A stretch of DNA of 64,000 nt, taken from Erodium maritimum (Eukaryota > Streptophyta > Magnoliopsida > Geraniales > Geraniaceae). Position 1 is the first letter of the stretch. Each line of letters starts with the position of its first letter. The DNA is taken from assembly GCA_963921825.1 (NCBI GenBank), contig OY997588.1, positions 58,164,803-58,228,802 of the forward strand, given 5' to 3'. The notes under the pieces are model-generated. The model was not told the DNA's origin, ran no database searches, and was given only the letters and a program-made list of their open reading frames with translations. The position numbers and the translations under genes were made by a program. Below are positions 1 through 10,400 of the stretch, piece after piece.

Positions 1-563
1 AACAAATAAATAAATAAATAAATTTTAACAATAAATAAATTTTAAAAAAATTATAAAAAATATAAAAATTACAAAATAAAAAAAAATAAAAAAATAAAAA
101 GATTAATTTTATAAGAAAAATGTAAATTAAAAAAATAATTGATTATAAATTATTCAGAAAATTTAAAAACAATTATTAATTATTTCAGGAAATAAAAAAT
201 AAGAAATTCGAAAAATATATTAAAAAAATTAATTCAATAAAATAAAATAAATTTATTTATTTTTATGAAGAAAAAAAACTTATTAAAATATAAGTTTATA
301 AATAAAGTCAAAAGTCAATATAAGGGTAAAATGGTCATTTCCCATTACTCTGTTAGTTTTTTAACCTCATTAACTCAAAACGTTCGTGGACCGAACATAA
401 GGGTACCAAATTGGAATAAAAATTCAAAAGGGTACCAAATCGTTCGTGGACGGAACATAAGGGTACCAAAAAGTATATAACCCATAAAATAATAAATTAC
501 ATTTGATATAATATTTATTTATTCATTAACTCGTTTTTCAATTGTTAAATATAATGAAAATTA
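1..563. other. AT-rich sequence, no gene seen
   Basis: This stretch is very AT-rich with many A/T homopolymers and stop codons in all frames. The only structure seen is a short direct repeat near 380-410 and 443-472, each copy containing CGTTCGTGGAC and AACATAAGGGTACCAAA. It could be a remnant of a transposon terminus, but no partner end was found. Confidence 0.6.
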
Positions 564-1134
564 TGTTGGACAATTAATATGTAAAAATGACTCTCCAATT
601 TTCTAAATTCAAATTGGGTATTTTTGCATGTCCACTATACTTAAAATGAGACATTTGTCATATTTTGAAGTCCAATATTTTCAAAATGACATAGTGGAGT
701 CATGTCTATGAATAGTAAGCATGCAAAACCAAAGTGAGACACTTGTCAAACTTGGAAGTCTAAAAGTTGGGACATATGCATGCAAGAGAGAGAAAATTAG
801 TTTTTTCAAAGTGTTGAGAATGGTTCTCAAAGAGTAGAGAGAAAAACGAGTTTGAGAGAGAGTGGGGTTGGGGTGGGAAAAGTGTTCTTCATCTTGTGGT
901 AGCACACAAACGATTACGGATATCTTGTTGGTGTAGATACCGGTAGAGGACTGATTCTTTTGGAGATTTCTCAACACACTCAATCCACGGAAGCATTCTT
1001 GGTCCCCGTCTCGAACCAAACTCAAAACCGAGAGGTAATCTCTTTAATTTTTCGTTTGTCAGTTCACTCGGAACTACATGGATCTTGAGGCTATTTTAGG
1101 GAAAGTTTTTTTTCATTGTGTTTTGCTCCCTACA
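564..1134 (+). mobile_element. Possible Ty1/copia-like LTR remnant
   Basis: The segment starts TGTTGGACAATT and can be ended at CCCTACA, so it has the TG...CA form of an LTR. Its make-up (purine-rich leader, GAGAGAG tract, a block near 900-1010) resembles plant copia LTRs and leaders. There is no second LTR, no clear TSD, and only a weak primer-binding-like sequence downstream. The call rests on overall style, so it is tentative; a solo or truncated LTR fits best. Confidence 0.35.
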
Positions 1135-1551
1135 ATTCCACCATATCAGTCAATTATGCGTTCATGAGATTTTAATCATTGTGTTTTGTTTTGTGTTCTG
1201 GTGTACTTACAACATTTGATCTCTAGCTGGTATCTCCGATCAATTTTGATCTCTCGCCCATAGGTTTGATTTATCTACAATTGTGTGTCGTCGATCTCGA
1301 GAATAAACTATTATGCTCGATCTTTATTTTGTGAAGAGTGGATCTGAAGGTTGTCTCTCTCAGTATCAAAATATGGAACTCGGCAGTTATGGCTCTGAGA
1401 ATCATGTTCAAATCATTTATACAACGATAGAAGGAAGAATTAACTCCTATTCAGGAGCGCATGGGTGGTCTGGACATAGTTCATATCGGGTGTACTATTT
1501 CGACTAAGAACGTGGATCGCATGATCACATTCCATCAAGGTGTAGCAGCCG
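1135..1551. other. Unassigned sequence between LTR remnant and TA colony
   Basis: A 64-codon open frame (1313-1507) could be the start of a copia gag, but no zinc knuckle or gag motif is visible. No other gene is seen. The segment ends at the first (TA)n tract, 1552-1576. Confidence 0.4.
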
Positions 1552-1576
1552 ATATATATATATATATATATATATA

Positions 1577-1943
1577 GGGTTTGTATCAAATACAAACCAC
1601 CCCTTATTGTGCAAACTACGAACTCACCAGGTGCTGACACGTGGACGCGCGCGCTGCTGGTGCGCGCGCACAGTGCTGACACGTGGCGCGCATAGTGCTA
1701 ATAGTTTGGGCGCACAGTGCTAATAGTTTGGCACTGTGCTAAACTATTAGCATTGTGCGCGCCAAACTATTAGCACCGTGCGCGCGCGTGGTCAACACGC
1801 TCACGCGCGCGGGCAGAGGCGCGCGCGAATCTGCCACGTGTCAGCATCGCGCGCGCTCTGCTGACGTCACTTTGACCACATCCTGTGGCTTAGATTGGTT
1901 CGTAGTTTGCACAATAAGGGTGGTTTTTACTGGATAGCTACCC
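1577..1943. mobile_element. Fold-back MITE-like element, family 1, copy a
   Basis: A non-coding palindromic element bounded on both sides by (TA)n (1552-1576 and 1944-1959). Both ends, read inward, carry TTGTGCAAACTACGAAC next to ACC-rich termini (GGGTTTGTATCAAATAC on the left; GGGTAGCTATCCAGTAAA on the reverse-complemented right). The interior is GC-rich with CGCG runs and mirrored copies of CTAATAGTTTGG. It holds CCACGTGTCA-type sites (1635-1644, 1834-1842) and a perfect TGACGTCA (1862-1869). There is no transposase, so it would be non-autonomous. The lack of any duplicated base beyond TA fits microsatellite-targeting elements such as rice Micron; family membership is inferred. Confidence 0.7.
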
Positions 1944-1959
1944 TATATATATATATATA

Positions 1960-2977
1960 GATGGTATAACGTGAGAACCGGCCTTATTGTGAGAAATGTA
2001 GACGCATGGGAGAGCGACATGTATCCTTTTCGCACACGCGTGTTGGTAACGCGTGTGCATGCTGTTGGTAGCGCGTGCATGTTGTTGGCAATCGACCCTG
2101 GTGCTGGCTGATCGGCCGTGGTGGTGCTGGTACGATACGCACACAATGCTGGTACAATACGCACACAATGTTGGTACAATACGCACACAGTGCTGGTACA
2201 ATGTTTATTAATTCAGAAAAACTAATTTACAATCAAAGCCTCATGTGTTTATAAATCTTAAACCCTAAACTCTAGAAACTAAACCCTAAAAATAAACCCT
2301 AAACCCTAAAACTAACCCCTAAACCATAAAAACTAAACCCTAAAACTAAACCATAAACCCTAAAAACTAAACCATAAAAATTAAACCCTAAACCCTAAAA
2401 CTAATCATAACCATAAGGAAAGTACTCCCAAAGTACTAATATGAATAAAGGAAATCTAAAAACCCAATAAAAAAATCCATAATCTAAAAGAGTGATTTTA
2501 ACAGTCCAGATGACCCCGGATGGCCAAAAGCATTGTACATCATAGCGTAGCTGTGTGCCTTGCTCGGACGGCCGTTTCCATCCAAAAAATGCTAGAGTTT
2601 TGTCAAATTCTAACACTGACTCCAACTCAGGTTCAATTCTACCGATTCAATTCCGCCGATTCAACACATACACAATGCTGGTATAATACGCACACAATGC
2701 TGGTACATTACATGCACAAGTGCCAGTACGTCATGTGCATGGGTGCTGGTACCACATGTATATGACTAGCCAGCTGATAGGCCAAGTTTAACCCACCAAT
2801 CGGCGAGACTAACTAGTCCTTCGGACAGATTTGACCCACCAATCGGACGCGTGAACAGTAGTTGTGCGTGCGTGAATAGTAGTTGTGTGTGCGCGCGCAC
2901 GTGAAAAGGCCATGTGCCGCTCTCCTGTCCATCCGCAGTTCTCACAATAAGACCCGATTCTCATTCGATATGAGTTC
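1960..2977. mobile_element. Fold-back element, family 2, with telomere-like insert
   Basis: The left end (GAGAACCGGCCTTATTGTGAG) and the reverse-complemented right end (GAGAATCGGGTCTTATTGTGAG) match over about 70 bp with mismatches, so this is a terminal-inverted-repeat element. TA-rich sequence lies on both sides. About 23-bp direct repeats built on GCTGGTACAATACGCACACA occur at 2126-2200 and again near 2664-2740, flanking a different AT-rich interior (about 2204-2650) that carries the telomere-like tract. No credible coding region was found; small open frames follow the repeats. Confidence 0.55.
2264..2405. repeat. Degenerate telomere-like (CCCTAAA)n tract
   Basis: About 140 bp of CCCTAAA and CCATAAA units separated by short A-rich spacers (AAACTAAACCCTAAAA style). 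CCCTAAA is the usual plant telomere repeat. The units are irregular and the tract lies inside a transposon-like element, so it is an interstitial, decayed telomeric repeat and not a chromosome end. Confidence 0.8.
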
Positions 2978-2985
2978 TATATACA

Positions 2986-3221
2986 TAGGTACGGGATATC
3001 GTACGAACCACATGTACCAACACTTGCGCGTTGGTACCATCACTTTGTATGCGCAAAAAAAAGACATGTGTCAGTATTTGTATGAAGGGGTACCAGCGCT
3101 TTGCAAGGGGAGTATTAGAGCTTGTGCGCGCGTGAATAATGTGCAAAAAGGCCACGTTTCGCCCTCCTATGCGTCCGTAGTTTGTATAATAAGCCATGGT
3201 TCGCATTTGATACCAAGACTT

Positions 3222-3224
<3 letters not shown>
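2986..3224. mobile_element. Fold-back element related to family 2
   Basis: Bounded by TATATACATA on the left and the long TA tract on the right. The right part, reverse-complemented, has ACAAACTACGGACGCATAGG and a GTGGCCTTTTTGCAC block that parallels the right arm of the 1960-2977 element. The left end has GGTACGGGATATCGTACGAACC. The arms are unequal, so it may be truncated or chimeric. Confidence 0.45.

Positions 3225-3294
<70 letters not shown>
3225..3294. repeat. (TA)n microsatellite, about 35 units
   Basis: An uninterrupted TA tract of about 70 bp, the longest of the TA tracts separating the fold-back elements here. It may be the kind of target into which these elements insert. Confidence 0.95.
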
Positions 3295-3296
<2 letters not shown>

Positions 3297-4054
3297 TAGC
3301 TATCCAGTAAAAGCACCCTTATCGTGCAAACTACGAACCAATCTAAGCCACAGGATGCAGTCAAAGTGACGTCAGCAGAACGCCCCAGATGTTGACACGT
3401 GGCGCGCGTGCTGCTGGTGCACGCGCGCACAGTGCTGTGAGTTTACATAGCACAGTGCTGATAGTTTAGTACAAATGTAACCTATCAGCACTGTGCTATG
3501 CAAACTATCAGCACTTTGCGCGCGCGCACCCACGTGTCAGCATCTGGTGAGTTCGTAGTTTGCACAATAAGGTGCGGTGTTTTATATGTTTAATTGTCCA
3601 CGTGTCAGCATCTGATGCACTCTGCTGACATCACTTTGGGGAGATCCTATGGCTCAGATTGGTTCGTAGTTTGCACAATAATGGGTGATTTGTACCTGAT
3701 ACCAACTATATATATATATATAGGATTGGTATCAAGTACAAACCCCCCTTATTGTAAAAACTACGAACCCATGAGAACCACAGGATCCCCCCAAAGTGAT
3801 GTCAGTAGAGTGCACCAGATGTTGACACGTGGACAATATATATATAAAACACCGCACCTTATTGTGCAAACTACGAACTCACCAGGCGCTGACACGTGGC
3901 GCGCAGAGTGCTAATAGTTTGGGCGCATAGTGCTAATAGTCCCAAACTATTAGCACCGTGCTGCGCAAACTATCAGCACTAAACGTGTCACGTGTCAGCA
4001 CCTGGTGAGTTCGTAGTTTGCACAATAAGGGTGGTTTTTACTGGATAGCTACCC
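3295..4054. mobile_element. Composite family 1 fold-back, large inverted repeat
   Basis: The left end GGTAGCTATCCAGTAAA and the right end (reverse complement GGGTAGCTATCCAGTAAA) are the family 1 termini. Inside, sequence from about 3480 to 3715 is repeated in inverted order from about 3720 to 3945, centred on a short TA tract near 3716. The TTGTGCAAACTACGAAC core appears on alternating strands five or six times. TGACGTCA lies at 3367-3374, and CCACGTGTCA-type sites recur. It reads as a fold-back element that received a second copy at its centre, or was duplicated by inversion. Confidence 0.6.
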
Positions 4055-4070
4055 TATATATATATATATA

Positions 4071-4425
4071 GGATTGATATCAGGTAAAAACCACCCTTAT
4101 TGTGCAAACTACGAACTCACCAGGTGCTGACACGTGGGCGCGCGCGCTGCTGATGCGCGCGCACAGTGCTGACACGTGGCGCGCACGGTGCTAATAGTTT
4201 GGGCGCACAGTGCTAATAGGTTGACCTATTAGCACTGTGCGCGCTAAACTATTAGCACCGTGAGCGCGCGTTGTCAACACGCTCACGCGCGCGGGCAGAG
4301 CCGCGCGCGCATCTGCCACGTGTCAGCATCGCGCGCGCTCTGCTGACGTCACTTTGACCGCATCCTGTGGCTTAGATTGGTTCGTAGTTTGCACAATAAG
4401 GAGGGTTTTTACTGGATAGCCACCC
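4071..4425. mobile_element. Fold-back MITE-like element, family 1, copy b
   Basis: Closely similar to the element at 1577-1943 in the same orientation, with TA tracts at 4055-4070 and 4426-4443. It has the same inverted ends, the GC-rich middle with CTAATAGTTTGG mirrored, and TGACGTCA at 4344-4351. It has no coding capacity. Confidence 0.7.
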
Positions 4426-4443
4426 TATATATATATATATATA

Positions 4444-5371
4444 GTATATCATTCAGGTACGACCATGCCAATTTTTTGCGAAATACGAATCCATCCCAGC
4501 CTTGGAATCGTATGTAATCGCATAAGGCAAGGCTGAATTTTTTTTATTTTTTTTTCACCAAGTTTCTTATTTTGATTTTTCCCGTTTCGTTTCAACTCCG
4601 ATTTAATTTTTTCTTGCGCCAAATTTTTTCTTTTTTCAAGATCTATCTATCAAGTACCATATTGAATATGTTTTTGAAGCAAGAAAAGACATGTACAATC
4701 AAAGACACAAATTTTTAATCGTGCATTAATGTATGTGTTTGCAACCGCATTTGTATGAATAAGCTAATCGTAATGTATGTTTTTGTATATATGTTGTTGC
4801 AACTGCATGTTTTGTAATTTTCAGTTATTTGTGTACGCTGAACTTAATGTATGTTTATGGATTTTACATTGTATGTTCTTGCGACTTTTATTTGTATGAG
4901 TAAGCCAACCTTAATGCATGTTGTTTCAGTTGTATGTGTACGCTAAACTTAATGTATGTTCTTACTATTTTCATTTGTATGTGTGTGTATGTTTTGTACG
5001 TGTAAGCTAATACATTAATATTAGCTTACACATACATTAATATTAGCTAATTCATACAAATGCAATTGCAAAAACATACATTAGTGCATGGTTGACAATT
5101 TGTGTTTTTGCTTGTACATGTTTTTTTTGCTTCAAAACATATTCAATATGCTACTTGATAGATAGATCTTGAAAAAAGAAAGTTTTTGGCGCAAGAAAAA
5201 ATTAAATCGGAGTTGAAACGAAGCGGGAAAGATCAAAATAAGAAACTTGGTGAAAAAAAATAAAAAAAATTCAGCCTTGCGAAATCGTGGCCATTGGGAT
5301 TTCTACGATTCCAAAGTTGGGATTAATTCGTATTTCGTATCTAAAGATTGGTTCGTACCTGAAAGGTCCCC
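4444..5371. mobile_element. Fold-back element, family 3
   Basis: A 0.9-kb element between TA tracts (4426-4443 and 5372-5387). The left arm (about 4444-4700) and the right arm (about 5110-5371) are inverted copies. Both contain AAGGCTGAA, then TTCAACTCCGATTTAATTT, TTCTTGCGCCAAA and AAGATCTATCTATCAAGTA. The centre (about 5000-5050) has its own palindrome of TTAATATTAGCTTACAC. The termini carry CAGGTACGA, shared with other families here. The small open frame at 5247-5522 crosses the TIR and a TA tract and is not credible. Confidence 0.65.
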
Positions 5372-5387
5372 TATATATATATATATA

Positions 5388-7265
5388 ATTGGTTTCAAGT
5401 GTGACTCCTCATGCTATAGTGCGATCATGCGACCTTCAACTAGAGCATGCCACATGTCTCGCTCCAAAAAATACCTTTTTTTTACCAAGTTTACTAATTT
5501 AATCATTCCCTCTTTCTTTTAACTCCGATTTTCTTCTTTTTTGCACCAATGTTTTTATTTTTATTTTTTCAAGGGTTATCTATTAATATGTATATTGAAT
5601 ATATTTTTAAGAACGGAAAATCAAAGGATGGATAGGTCCAATATGGTAAGGTAGATCATGTGACATAGTTTGTGAAATTATGGATATAATGGATGTAGGT
5701 TTTGGATATACATAATGTAGATTCTGGATATATAAGATTTAGATTCTGGATACAAATAATGTATATTCTGGATATACAAGATGTAGATTGTGGATATACA
5801 AAGATGTAGATTCTAGATATACAAAGATGTAGATTGGGGTAACTCGATGTCATAACCCTAACCTTTCGTTTATTACCAAATCAAAACTCAAGAAAAGGTT
5901 GGTTCTTATATCATACTATTGACTGCAACATTTTCCATTTTACATCCTGAAGTTTAACAGTTGTTTACTGAGTAACAGCTTAAGTTGATAGGTCAGGGTT
6001 ATGATTTGAGAATAAATGAAAGGTCTACATTATGACATTAAGTTTTCTCATGCCATTATAGGAATGTTTTAAAGGAACGTGATAAGCATGTGTCTGCTAT
6101 TTCACGGAGTTAGTAACACTTAATAGATTTTGATACATTTTGAGAATTAATTTGTCAAACTTGTTACTGTGTAAGAAAGTTGATAGGTATGGATTATGAT
6201 TTTACAATTTACCAAAGTACAAAGAGACTATAAAAGGTTTTCCCATGTAGATTAGCAAAATTTGGGAGGGTACCCTCTAGCTAGAGAACCCATTGGATAA
6301 GATCATTGGAGCTTCTAAAGGAAATATTCAATTCCTTAAAGAGGGCTCATTACCTATTTCAGGTTGAAAATACTTTAAGCAATGATATTTTTCAGGTAGC
6401 AAACTTTGGGAGGGTAGATCTCCCAATTACGACGACGTCTCAACGAAGTCCGACCACCGGAGTGAATGTCTAACTCGCCTCTAGCTAAAGCACCCATTGG
6501 ACAAGATCTTTGGAGCTTCTAAAGGCAAGATTCAAGGCTTCAAATATGGTTCATAACCCATTTTGTGTTGAAGAAATTTGAAACAACGATATTATTCGGG
6601 TAGAAAACTTTGGGAGGGTAGATCTCCCAACTCTGGTGATGTGTCGACGAGTTCCGACCACCAGCGTGAAGAACTCACTCCCTTCTAGCTAGAGCACCCA
6701 TTGAAAAATATCTTTGGAGCTTCTAAAGTAAAAATACAAGGCTTCAAATGGGGCTCATTACCTATTTTTGGTTGAAGAAATTTTCATAATCTACTTTTTT
6801 GCATATCCAAAATCTATATCTTGCATATCCAGACTCTTAATCTTGTATATCCATAATCTACTTCTTGTATACCCATAATGTATCTCTTGTATATCCATAA
6901 TATATCTCTTGCATATCCATAATATACACCTGCAATATTCATAATTTACATCATGCATATACCATAGGTAGATTATGGGTATATAAGATGTAGATTATGA
7001 ATATACAAGATATGGTTCCATGCATCAATTATTTTTTCTTGCTTCAAAACGTATTCTATGTGCATCTTGATAGATAGCTCTTGGATAAAGAAACACATTG
7101 GTTCAAGAACGAAGAGAATCAGAGTTGAAGCGAAACGGGAGTGATTAAATTAGTTAACCCTGGTAAAAAAAGGCATTTTTTACAGCGCAACACATGGCAT
7201 GCTCTGGTAAGAGATCGTATGATAGAATTCTAGAAAAGTGTCTCACCCATAGCTGAATCTTATCC
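5388..7265. mobile_element. Fold-back element, family 4, with internal repeats
   Basis: The left arm (5388-5600) and right arm (about 7040-7250) are inverted copies, sharing GCATGCCACATGT/ACATGGCATGC, a poly-T/poly-A block, TTAATCATTCC and AACTCCGATT-type sequence. Between them lie two mirrored blocks of ~20-bp units around GATATACAAGATGTAGATT (about 5690-5840 forward; 6800-7010 mostly inverted) and a ~204-bp tandem repeat (6261-6790). No protein-coding gene is seen; runs of open frame simply follow the repeats. Confidence 0.6.
6261..6790. repeat. Tandem repeat, ~204-bp unit, three copies
   Basis: Units begin TTTGGGAGGGTA at 6261, 6405 and 6609. The first is about 60 bp shorter because it lacks the GATCTCCCAA...CCGACCACC part. 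Each continues with CTAGAGCACCCATTG-like, TTTGGAGCTTCTAAAG and GGCTCATTACCTATTT-like stretches. The copies are diverged. Confidence 0.75.
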
Positions 7266-9299
7266 ATATATAGACGAACTTTCATGTACAAACCAAAATT
7301 TAGGTGCAAAATACAAACCAATATGGACCATTGATTTAGGGGATTGGATGACTACCGAAATTTAGAGGGGAGGGGTGATTGATTACAAAATTAATTACAA
7401 ATATATGCATTAATGATTATGTCATTAATCATTTTTGTTTAAATCTGGTCCTTTGATTCTCCCATCCAAGGTGTAATAACCACTCCCGGTCAACAACAGT
7501 CAAACCTGCGAAAAACAGGAAAATTTAAAAATTTTAAGACTGACACTTAATTGAACCTAAAATGACCCCGATTGTCATACCGGACTTAAGTTGACCCCGT
7601 TATTGACCAAAGTGAGTTCCGGGGAACTCAGGGCAACTTTCTGATCAATTTGGGAAATGTTGACTTTTCGCTGGAAAAGTCAACCGAGCGACGTTTTGCT
7701 CCATTCGAGGACCGTTTTGGATCCAAAAAGCTTAGCCGTCATCGCAGCGGTCTTAGTTGAGCCGTTTCCTTGTAGCCCGCCAAGTTTCGTAATTTTTGGG
7801 AAAAAGTGCCCGTTCGTGGCCCGAAACGTCCGATTTTCGCGAATCTGATTGGAAAATATCTATATCTAAGAGATATTTTCCAAAAGGTGTGGGACCCACG
7901 TGACACTTGTCCAATATGTGGTGGTGTTAGTTTTGGGGGGGAAATAAAGATGAGAGGACAGGGGGTGGCTGGCCATATAGGGCAAAAAGAAAAAAAAATA
8001 GAAATTAGAGTTAGTTGTTTAGAAAGAGAAAGAAGAGAGAAGAAAGGGAGAGAAGGAGAAGAAGGAAGAGAGAAAGGTAGGGTTTGGGAACTATTCACGC
8101 CATATCCAACCCTTGGATCGTCTCGAGGCAAGGAGCAATCTCGTTCCCCTCATCCTCCTCTACGGTAATACCCAAACCGATTCTCGTTTTGATTAATTTT
8201 GGAAGTTAGGTTTTTGTAAAACTATTAGTTTAAGGTGGTTTTGATGTTGGGGTAATTGTTGGAGACGTTTTGGAGGTGTTTGGAGGGGAAAGATGACGTT
8301 TTCCGGTGACCGGAGGCTCGGGAGGAGCTCCGGCCACCGTGGATGGTGGCCGGCCGGAGTTGGGACCAGCCACCACCATGGTGGCCGAGCCCCACTTTGA
8401 GCCCTAGGGCCCACGGCCAAGTGGGTCGGGTGGGGCCCATGTGCTCGGGTGCTGGGGTTTTATCGTTCGTGTGGTTTAAAACGTTCCCCAGACCATTTAT
8501 CCTTAACCGAATCGAAAATTGGATTTAAATTGGAAAAGTTATAATTATCGGGTTTAGAAACTTTAAACGGAAATTAATTGAATCGGGAGTCGGAATTCGA
8601 TTCGGTCAAGTACATTGGGACCCTTGAATTATTCTAAGACCGTAGAAACGAAAACGGGAATTTTTGGAGCCCCGGAAGGGCATTTACAAAACCCGGGCAG
8701 ACTCACCATGTCGGGCGAATCGGGCCTTTACGGGTTCCTTATCGACAATGTTGAGTAATTGGGAAGTTTGGGAGTGATCGACATTGTCGGGGTTAAGTTT
8801 GGGCATCAAGTTTAATGATTTTTAGTTTGTTCCTGCGAGTTGTTAAGTGTCTTTAAATTGTGTTCTTTTAGATCGTGCCACGGACCGAGACAAGGGAAAG
8901 CTGGGTGAGTGACTGAGATCATCACCGGAGCTCGTTGGTTGACTTTTGGGAGAACACGCACGAGGTAGGGAAAAGTAGCCGGATCTCGGCCCTAACTAGG
9001 GAAAGTTAACAGTAGAATTGCATGTGACACTGGGGTGTCGTGGGTTAAGTAGGTTTATCGAATATTAGAAAGGCATGATACGGGAATGTAGCGTTTATGA
9101 GTAAAGCATGTGGCACTTAGTAGTGTCGTAGGAACAGAGAACTTAGCGATATTAGAATTACTAGAGGCATATGACCATGCCCGGAGGTTGATTGCGAACT
9201 TATCGAGATTAGGAGTACTGGAGGCATATGACCATGCCCGGAGGTTGATTGTGAAACTATCGATATTAGGACGGTTGGAGGTATTGGTTATGCCAGAGG

Positions 9300-9990
9300 T
9301 TGTTTGTGTGATTGTGTCGTGGGTGGCCATGAGAGCCCGTGTGTTACTGTTGTGTCTTGGGTGGCCATGAGAGCCCGTGTACTAAGGTTGGTGCCTTTGG
9401 TTGGCCTGACCGAGTTAGAGTCTCGGGGGGTTGCGAGCATTCTTTGGCTGGCTTACGAGTTAGAGTCTCGGTAAGTTGCGAGCGTGTTTTATTGTTGAGT
9501 TTGGGTGGCCATGAGAGCCCGTGTTTTGCTGTTGTGTCTTGGGTGGCCATGAGAGCCCGTGTATTAAGGTTGGTGTCTTTGGCTGGTATGACCGAGTTAG
9601 AGTCTCGGGGGGTTGCAAGCATTCTTTGGCTGACTTACGAGTTAGAGTCTCGGTAAGTTGCGAGCGTGTATTATCGTTGAGTTTTGGGTGGCCATGAGTG
9701 CCAGTGGGGTTGTTGAACCCGAGTCTTTACCTTTGGTGTTTTGGGTGGCCATGAGTGTCCGTGGGGTTGTGAACCCGTGTCTTTACTGTTGGTGTATCTT
9801 GGGAGGCCGTGAGTGCCTGTGGGTCTGTTGAGTCCGTGTTTTACTGTCGGTGTGTCTTGGGAGGCCGTGAGTGCCTGTGGGACTGTTGAGTCCGTGTTTT
9901 ACTGTTGGTGTGTCTTGGGAGGCCGTGAGTGCCTGTGGGGCTGCTGAGTCCGAGTTTTACTGTTGGCGTCTTGGTGGCCATGAGTGCCTG
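9300..9990. repeat. LTR minisatellite, GGTGGCCATGAGAGCCCGTG type
   Basis: A series of units built on TTGGGTGGCCATGAGAGCCC and its decayed forms (GGGAGGCCGTGAGTGCCTGTGG), interspersed with GAGTTAGAGTCTCGG units. Units vary in length and sequence. The same motif in complementary form (GGGCTCTCAAGGCCACCC) is found in both LTRs of the complete gypsy element, with fewer copies there. Open frames here merely follow the repeat. Confidence 0.8.
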
Positions 9991-10030
9991 TGAGTGTTGA
10001 ACCTGTGTTGTTACTGGATGTTGAACTTGC

Positions 10031-10095
10031 TTGTGATTGTGATTGTGATTGTGATTGTGATTGTGATTGTGATTGTGATTGTGATTGTGATTGTG
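10031..10095. repeat. (TGTGAT)n microsatellite
   Basis: About eleven perfect TGTGAT units inside the solo LTR. At the matching place the complete gypsy element has only a short ACAATCACAATCACA-like stretch (22850-22870), so this is a local expansion. Confidence 0.9.
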
Positions 10096-10219
10096 GTTAC
10101 CTGAGGTTGGGGGCCCGCTTCATGAAACGGGGGTCCACGAGCACACGCGTCTGCATGTTCAGACGGCGTAGGGGGCCCGCCCGCCAATAAAGGGGTCCTG
10201 GCCGCGCGTGTGTGGCTTG

Positions 10220-10400
10220 GGTTTGTGAGCATTCTTTGGCTGACTTACGAGTTAGAGTCTCGGTAAGTTGCAAGCATTCTTTGGCTGGCTTACGAGTTAG
10301 AGTCTCGGTAAGTTGCAAGCATTCTCCGGCTGGCTTACGAGTTAGAGCCTCGGTAAGTTGCAAGCATTCTTGGGTTGGCCTGACCGAGTTAGAGTCTCGG
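10220..10400. repeat. LTR minisatellite, GAGTTAGAGTCTCGGTAAG type
   Basis: Four consecutive units of about 47-48 bp, each with GCATTCTTTGGCTGGCTTAC followed by GAGTTAGAGTCTCGG and AGTTGCAAGC. It is the same motif family as that interspersed at 9420-9670. Confidence 0.75.

Noticed and set aside
2264..2405. True telomere or chromosome end
   Set aside because: Units are degenerate, the tract is short and it is flanked by transposon sequence on both sides.
8020..8090. Purine-rich stretch as a coding exon
   Set aside because: It lies in the solo LTR, is low-complexity GA-rich, and matches the CT-rich block at the same place in the other gypsy LTRs.
9984..10190. Open frame with a Cys-Asp repeat
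   Set aside because: It is a translation of the (TGTGAT)n microsatellite within a solo LTR; the opposite strand is also open.
9300..10400. Regular repeats that could suggest a CRISPR array
   Set aside because: Units are contiguous or irregular with no unique equal-length spacers, they lie inside a plant LTR, and the same motif recurs in other LTRs.
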